Below, in pieces: positions 6,087 to 9,169 of a DNA stretch of 9,169 nt. The position numbers and the translations under genes are program-made. Below the pieces are notes generated by a model. The model ran no database searches. It saw nothing but the letters and a program-made list of their open reading frames with translations, and had not been told where the DNA came from. The first letter of the stretch is position 1. Each line of letters begins with the position of its first letter. Source of the stretch: an uncultured Chlamydiaceae bacterium (lineage in GTDB: Bacteria > Chlamydiota > Chlamydiia > Chlamydiales > Parachlamydiaceae); the NCBI GenBank assembly GCA_945957185.1, contig CAMFKA010000078.1:1-9169 (forward strand), given 5' to 3'.

Positions 6087-7403
6087 TTAGGTAGTGGCAG
6101 CGGCATGTGCCGGCCAGTACTTTTTAACAATCGATTCTTTAATTCCAACTTGGTTTGGTTGGAAGCACTCAGCTAATATCTCCCATCCGGTATCGAGAGC
6201 CTTTTCGAGAGAAATATTAACATCCAGGTTCATCATTTTATCTTCGAACAACTTGGAGTAGTTGAGTAACTGCTCGTCCCAACGAGAGAGTTTAAAGCCC
6301 ATACTTTGTCTCTCTTTCGCTTTTTTGGACTCGGCATAGAGACGGATCATCGCGTTAGCCAAATCTCCGTGGTCGTCGCGAGTCACTTTACCGATCACGT
6401 TTTGCTTCAAACGGGACAGCGAACCGAACGGATCGATACGTCCGCCGTTTAAGTAGAACTGCCCTTCTGTGATGTATCCGGTGTTATCAGGAACAGGGTG
6501 AGTGACGTCATTACCAGGCATTGTCGTCACACCGATGATGGTGATGGAACCACTGCCATCGATGAGGACGGCCTTTTCGTAACGGGAAGCCAAATCGGAG
6601 TAGAGGGAGCCCGGATAACCACGGTTAGAAGGAACCTGATCCATCGTGATGGCGATCTCTTTAATCGCATCCGAGAATGCTGTCATATCCGTCAAAAGGA
6701 CGAGGACGTTTTTGTTATTCATCGCGAATCTTTCTGCACATGCCAACGCCATATCGGGCACTAACAAGCACTCCACAGCAGGGTCTGTTGCGCGGTGAAT
6801 GAACATAACCGTTTTGTTGAGCGATCCGGAAGCTTCTGCGTTATCGATGAAAGCTTGATAGTCTTTGAATGTTAATCCCATTCCACCGATGATGACGACA
6901 TCGGCGTCCGTCTGGTTGGCAATACGCATCAACAGCTGGTTGTAAGGTTCACCCGGAACGGAAAAAATAGGGATCTTCTGCGATTTAACGAGGCAATTGA
7001 AGACGTCGATCATCGGAATATTCGTACGCACTAACTCTTTTGGAATGATCCGTTTTACCGGGTTAAAAGAAGGGGTTCCAATATTAATCGCTTCACCGCG
7101 AATCTCTGCGCCGCCATCGATTGGGACGCCGGCACCACTCAAACGACGACCCAAAAGATTATCGCTAAACATCGCCTGCATTTCGCGACCCAAGAAGGTG
7201 ACTTTATCTCCCGTGGAGATCCCTCGAGTGCTCTGAAACACCTGCAAGGTCACTCTATCCTCATCGATCCGCAGTACGGACGCAAAAACGTGACGACCAT
7301 CACGCAGGTCGATCCTTGCGAGTTCCCCTAAGCTAACCCCATCAGCGACGACGGTGATCAAGTTTCCCCGCATCTCTTCAATTCTGTCATATACTTTTTT
7401 CAT
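6087..7403 (-). CDS. atpB: V-type ATP synthase subunit B (regulatory, non-catalytic head subunit)
   Basis: The 438-residue protein has the same length as the Chlamydia trachomatis B subunit I recall and is very close to it throughout. B alternates with A in the head and completes the nucleotide sites at the interface. The fold runs as an N-terminal beta-barrel (about 1-75), a RecA-like core (about 76-345) and a C-terminal helical domain. The P-loop position is degenerate (FSVPGEPYNQ, about 147-156), as expected for a non-catalytic subunit. Arg331 in GSLSRLKQ is the likely arginine finger reaching into the A site. Other conserved stretches are GGMGLTFKDY, NRGYPGSLYSDLASRYEKA and THPVPDNTGYITEGQFYL. 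The reading frame is open further upstream, to 7505, but the family begins at MKKVYDRIEE and GAAAGGGA lies at 7411-7418. The gene starts 31 bases after atpA. F-type atpB (subunit a) is a different protein. Confidence 0.96.
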   Translation of the reverse strand: MKKVYDRIEEMRGNLITVVADGVSLGELARIDLRDGRHVFASVLRIDEDRVTLQVFQSTRGISTGDKVTFLGREMQAMFSDNLLGRRLSGAGVPIDGGAEIRGEAINIGTPSFNPVKRIIPKELVRTNIPMIDVFNCLVKSQKIPIFSVPGEPYNQLLMRIANQTDADVVIIGGMGLTFKDYQAFIDNAEASGSLNKTVMFIHRATDPAVECLLVPDMALACAERFAMNNKNVLVLLTDMTAFSDAIKEIAITMDQVPSNRGYPGSLYSDLASRYEKAVLIDGSGSITIIGVTTMPGNDVTHPVPDNTGYITEGQFYLNGGRIDPFGSLSRLKQNVIGKVTRDDHGDLANAMIRLYAESKKAKERQSMGFKLSRWDEQLLNYSKLFEDKMMNLDVNISLEKALDTGWEILAECFQPNQVGIKESIVKKYWPAHAAATT

Positions 7404-7410
7404 TCCGTAA

Positions 7411-7418
7411 TCCCTTTC
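7411..7418 (-). promoter_or_regulatory. Ribosome binding site of atpB
   Basis: GAAAGGGA on the minus strand, seven bases before the ATG at 7403, in the short atpA-atpB gap. It rules out the longer 472-residue reading that starts within atpA. The same core, AAAGGGATT, precedes atpD. Confidence 0.7.
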
Positions 7419-7434
7419 GTCAATGCTGAACGGT

Positions 7435-9117
7435 TTATGCTCTGTCCGCTTTCTCAATCTGCTCCAAAATCGCAGTGTGAGCACGGTTGTATTCGGTTCC
7501 CTCAAAAGGCATAAAATTCATGTTTTTAATGTTGTTTTGCAGTTCGAGGAAGTACTCTCTAGCCTGATCGTGAGTTTTAAAGTAGAATTTCCCTTTAAAA
7601 ATTCGATTGTAGATCAGACGGAAAAGGGCAACTTGCCGTTTTAGTGGGCAGTAGGCATCTTCCTTATCAAACGCGTTTTGCTGAAGATAGGCAAAGTCGA
7701 ATAAAACCGACTTCAGGTAGACAACCATGTCATCGATAGTTGTTCCCTCTTCTCCAACCACTTCCATACGTTTTCCGATCTCGTCTCCTTCTTCTAGGAA
7801 ATTCATCGCGGTCTCCACCATCTCTCCCCAGTTTTCCACCATCGATCCCAATTCTTTCGCCACTTCTGTGACATATTTGGACCAAGAAATCAGAGGATCA
7901 ATAGCAGGATAGCGGCGAGAATCGGAACGCTCTCTCGACAATCCCAAAAAGGCACCCACAACAGACAGTGTCGCTTGAGTGACGGGTTCTTCAAAGTTAC
8001 CTCCGGCAGGAGAGACAGCTCCACCGATTGTGACAGACCCCAAATCTCCATCGGAGAGACGGATCACGCCGGAGCGTTCGTAAAACTCAGCGATCCTCGA
8101 CGCCAAATACGCCGGGAATGCTTCGTCTCCGGGAATCTCTTCCAAACGTCCTGACATCTCACGCATCGCCTGCGCCCAGCGGGAAGTGGAATCCCCCAAA
8201 AGAAGCACATCGAGTCCCATTTGACGGTAGTATTCGGCAATAGTGATCCCGAGATAGACGGAAGACTCTCGCGCAGCAACCGGCATGGACGATGTGTTGC
8301 AAATGATTACCGTCCGCGTCATCAACGTTTTTCCTGTGTGCGGATCGATAAGGTGAGGGAATTCACGCAACACTTCCACAACCTCTCCGGCACGCTCTCC
8401 GCAGGCCACAACAACCACGATATCGACAGAAGAGTATTTGGACAAGTGATGCTGTAAAACTGTTTTTCCGGCTCCAAACGGCCCCGGAGTACAGAACGTT
8501 CCCCCTTTAATGATCGGGAACATCGTGTCGATGATACGGGAACCCGTATCCATCATTTTTTCAGGCTTAATTTTAGTTCCCTGAACTAGAGGCATCTTAA
8601 TCGGCCAACGTTGCACCATCGTGAACGAAATCTCTTTTCCTTCGTCGTTGACGCCTTTTGCAACAACGGTGTCGACATTATAAGATCCCGGTGCAACCAC
8701 CCAAGTCAATTTGTAGCGTTCGTATCTGTTGAAAGGAACCATAATTCGATGATGGAAACGCTCTTCCATCGTTGTCCCCAAAGTATTGCCTCGTTCTACA
8801 TAGTCTCCCACTTTAGCAACGGGAGTGTACTCCCACTTGCGAGTACGGCTCAACGGAGGGAGATAGATACCTCTTGGAAGAAACAATCCTGATGTTTCGG
8901 CGACTTGTTCCAAAGGATTTTGCAAGCCATCTAAAATAGAAGTCAAAAGCCCGGGGCCTAATTCGGCTTCTAGTAATCCATCTTCAAAGAGAACTTCGGT
9001 ATCGAGTTTTACCCCTTTGGTGTCTTCAAAGACTTGAATTTTCGCCATATCGCCGGTGATTTCGATCACTTCCGCTTTCAACTGCACTCCGGCGAGGTGC
9101 ACCATCGAGATCTCTCC
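7435..9117 (-). CDS. atpA: V-type ATP synthase subunit A (catalytic), N-terminus missing
   Basis: The visible 560 residues begin at GEISMVHLAG and run to the true stop. Compared with the roughly 591-residue chlamydial protein, about 30 N-terminal residues lie beyond the contig. Subunit A binds and turns over ATP in the head. Numbering from the first genomic codon, the P-loop is GPFGAGKT (212-219, Lys218). Next come ACGERAGEV with the probable catalytic Glu241, the Walker B region VLLLGDSTSRW (304-314), and YPAIDPLISWSK (403-414). The large A-specific insert lies before the P-loop (about 90-200) and the helical C-terminal domain includes YLQQNAFDKEDAYC. No frameshift or lost catalytic residue is seen. 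An apparent ATG at 9132 is in adapter sequence and must not be annotated as the start. The gene leads the visible operon; subunit E is expected further right. Strong family match; lineage points to Chlamydiota. Confidence 0.96.
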   Translation of the reverse strand, partial: GEISMVHLAGVQLKAEVIEITGDMAKIQVFEDTKGVKLDTEVLFEDGLLEAELGPGLLTSILDGLQNPLEQVAETSGLFLPRGIYLPPLSRTRKWEYTPVAKVGDYVERGNTLGTTMEERFHHRIMVPFNRYERYKLTWVVAPGSYNVDTVVAKGVNDEGKEISFTMVQRWPIKMPLVQGTKIKPEKMMDTGSRIIDTMFPIIKGGTFCTPGPFGAGKTVLQHHLSKYSSVDIVVVVACGERAGEVVEVLREFPHLIDPHTGKTLMTRTVIICNTSSMPVAARESSVYLGITIAEYYRQMGLDVLLLGDSTSRWAQAMREMSGRLEEIPGDEAFPAYLASRIAEFYERSGVIRLSDGDLGSVTIGGAVSPAGGNFEEPVTQATLSVVGAFLGLSRERSDSRRYPAIDPLISWSKYVTEVAKELGSMVENWGEMVETAMNFLEEGDEIGKRMEVVGEEGTTIDDMVVYLKSVLFDFAYLQQNAFDKEDAYCPLKRQVALFRLIYNRIFKGKFYFKTHDQAREYFLELQNNIKNMNFMPFEGTEYNRAHTAILEQIEKADRA

Positions 9118-9169
9118 CTGTCTCTTATACACATCTCCGAGCCCACGAGACCGGAGCCTCTCGCGTATG
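9118..9169. other. Illumina Nextera adapter left at the contig end (not genomic)
   Basis: Bases 9118-9151 match, base for base, the reverse complement of the 34-base Nextera read-2 transposase adapter, starting with the mosaic end CTGTCTCTTATACACATCT. Bases 9152-9159 (CGGAGCCT) are in the index position; I recall this as a Nextera XT i7 index. Bases 9160-9169 (CTCGCGTATG) match the start of P7 (ATCTCGTATG) with two mismatches, typical of read-end errors. Genomic sequence therefore ends at 9117. Confidence 0.98.

Noticed and set aside
6498..6764. Plus-strand open frame antisense to atpB, and similar antisense frames across the operon
   Set aside because: They mirror the codon structure of strongly conserved genes, lack ribosome binding sites and resemble no family.
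7404..7505. 34-residue N-terminal extension of atpB, overlapping atpA
   Set aside because: The family begins at the ATG at 7403, which has its own ribosome binding site, and the extension is basic sequence read out of frame from the atpA 3' end.
9118..9132. ATG at 9132 as the start of atpA
   Set aside because: The codons for MYKRQ lie wholly in Nextera adapter sequence; the true start is beyond the contig.

Overview
The window looks like a contig from a member of the Chlamydiota, more likely an environmental (Parachlamydia/Waddlia-like) lineage than Chlamydia itself. The main evidence is the V-type ATP synthase operon. Its gene order A-B-D-I-K, protein lengths and sequence (for example the C-terminal part of AtpA and almost all of AtpB) resemble the chlamydial proteins as I remember them. 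Spirochaetes carry a similar operon, so they are the main alternative. All family calls are from memory and by eye; no search was run.

Layout. Bases 1-200 (minus strand) hold the 5' end of an unrecognised gene that runs off the left edge. Bases 204-1277 (plus) encode a class I DAHP synthase, the entry enzyme of the shikimate pathway. A small predicted lipoprotein follows, overlapping it by 13 bases (1265-1822). Bases 1823-2056 form a gap between converging genes. It contains an imperfect inverted repeat of about 160 bp whose GC-rich arms are each built of four 8-base units. From 2057 to the right edge everything is on the minus strand, read right to left: atpA (5' end missing), atpB, atpD, atpI, atpK, then a stand-alone DUF2156 (MprF C-terminal-like) protein. 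These genes are separated by 31, 11, -11, 28 and 18 bases, which fits one transcription unit.

The last 52 bases (9118-9169) are not genomic. They match the Illumina Nextera read-2 transposase adapter, an index and the start of P7. The apparent start of atpA inside them (MYKRQ) is an artefact, and the real gene continues beyond the contig with roughly 30 N-terminal codons missing.

How the genes work together. A and B form the catalytic head, D the central shaft, I the stator and ion half-channel, and K the membrane rotor ring. Subunit E and any other subunits are presumably encoded beyond the right edge. The K subunit keeps the side chains that bind Na+ in the Enterococcus hirae ring, so a sodium-coupled enzyme is plausible. 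I found no convincing new multi-gene system. The points most worth following are the adapter, the inverted repeat, the two divergent start codons three bases apart at the left end, and the DUF2156 gene at the end of the ATPase operon.
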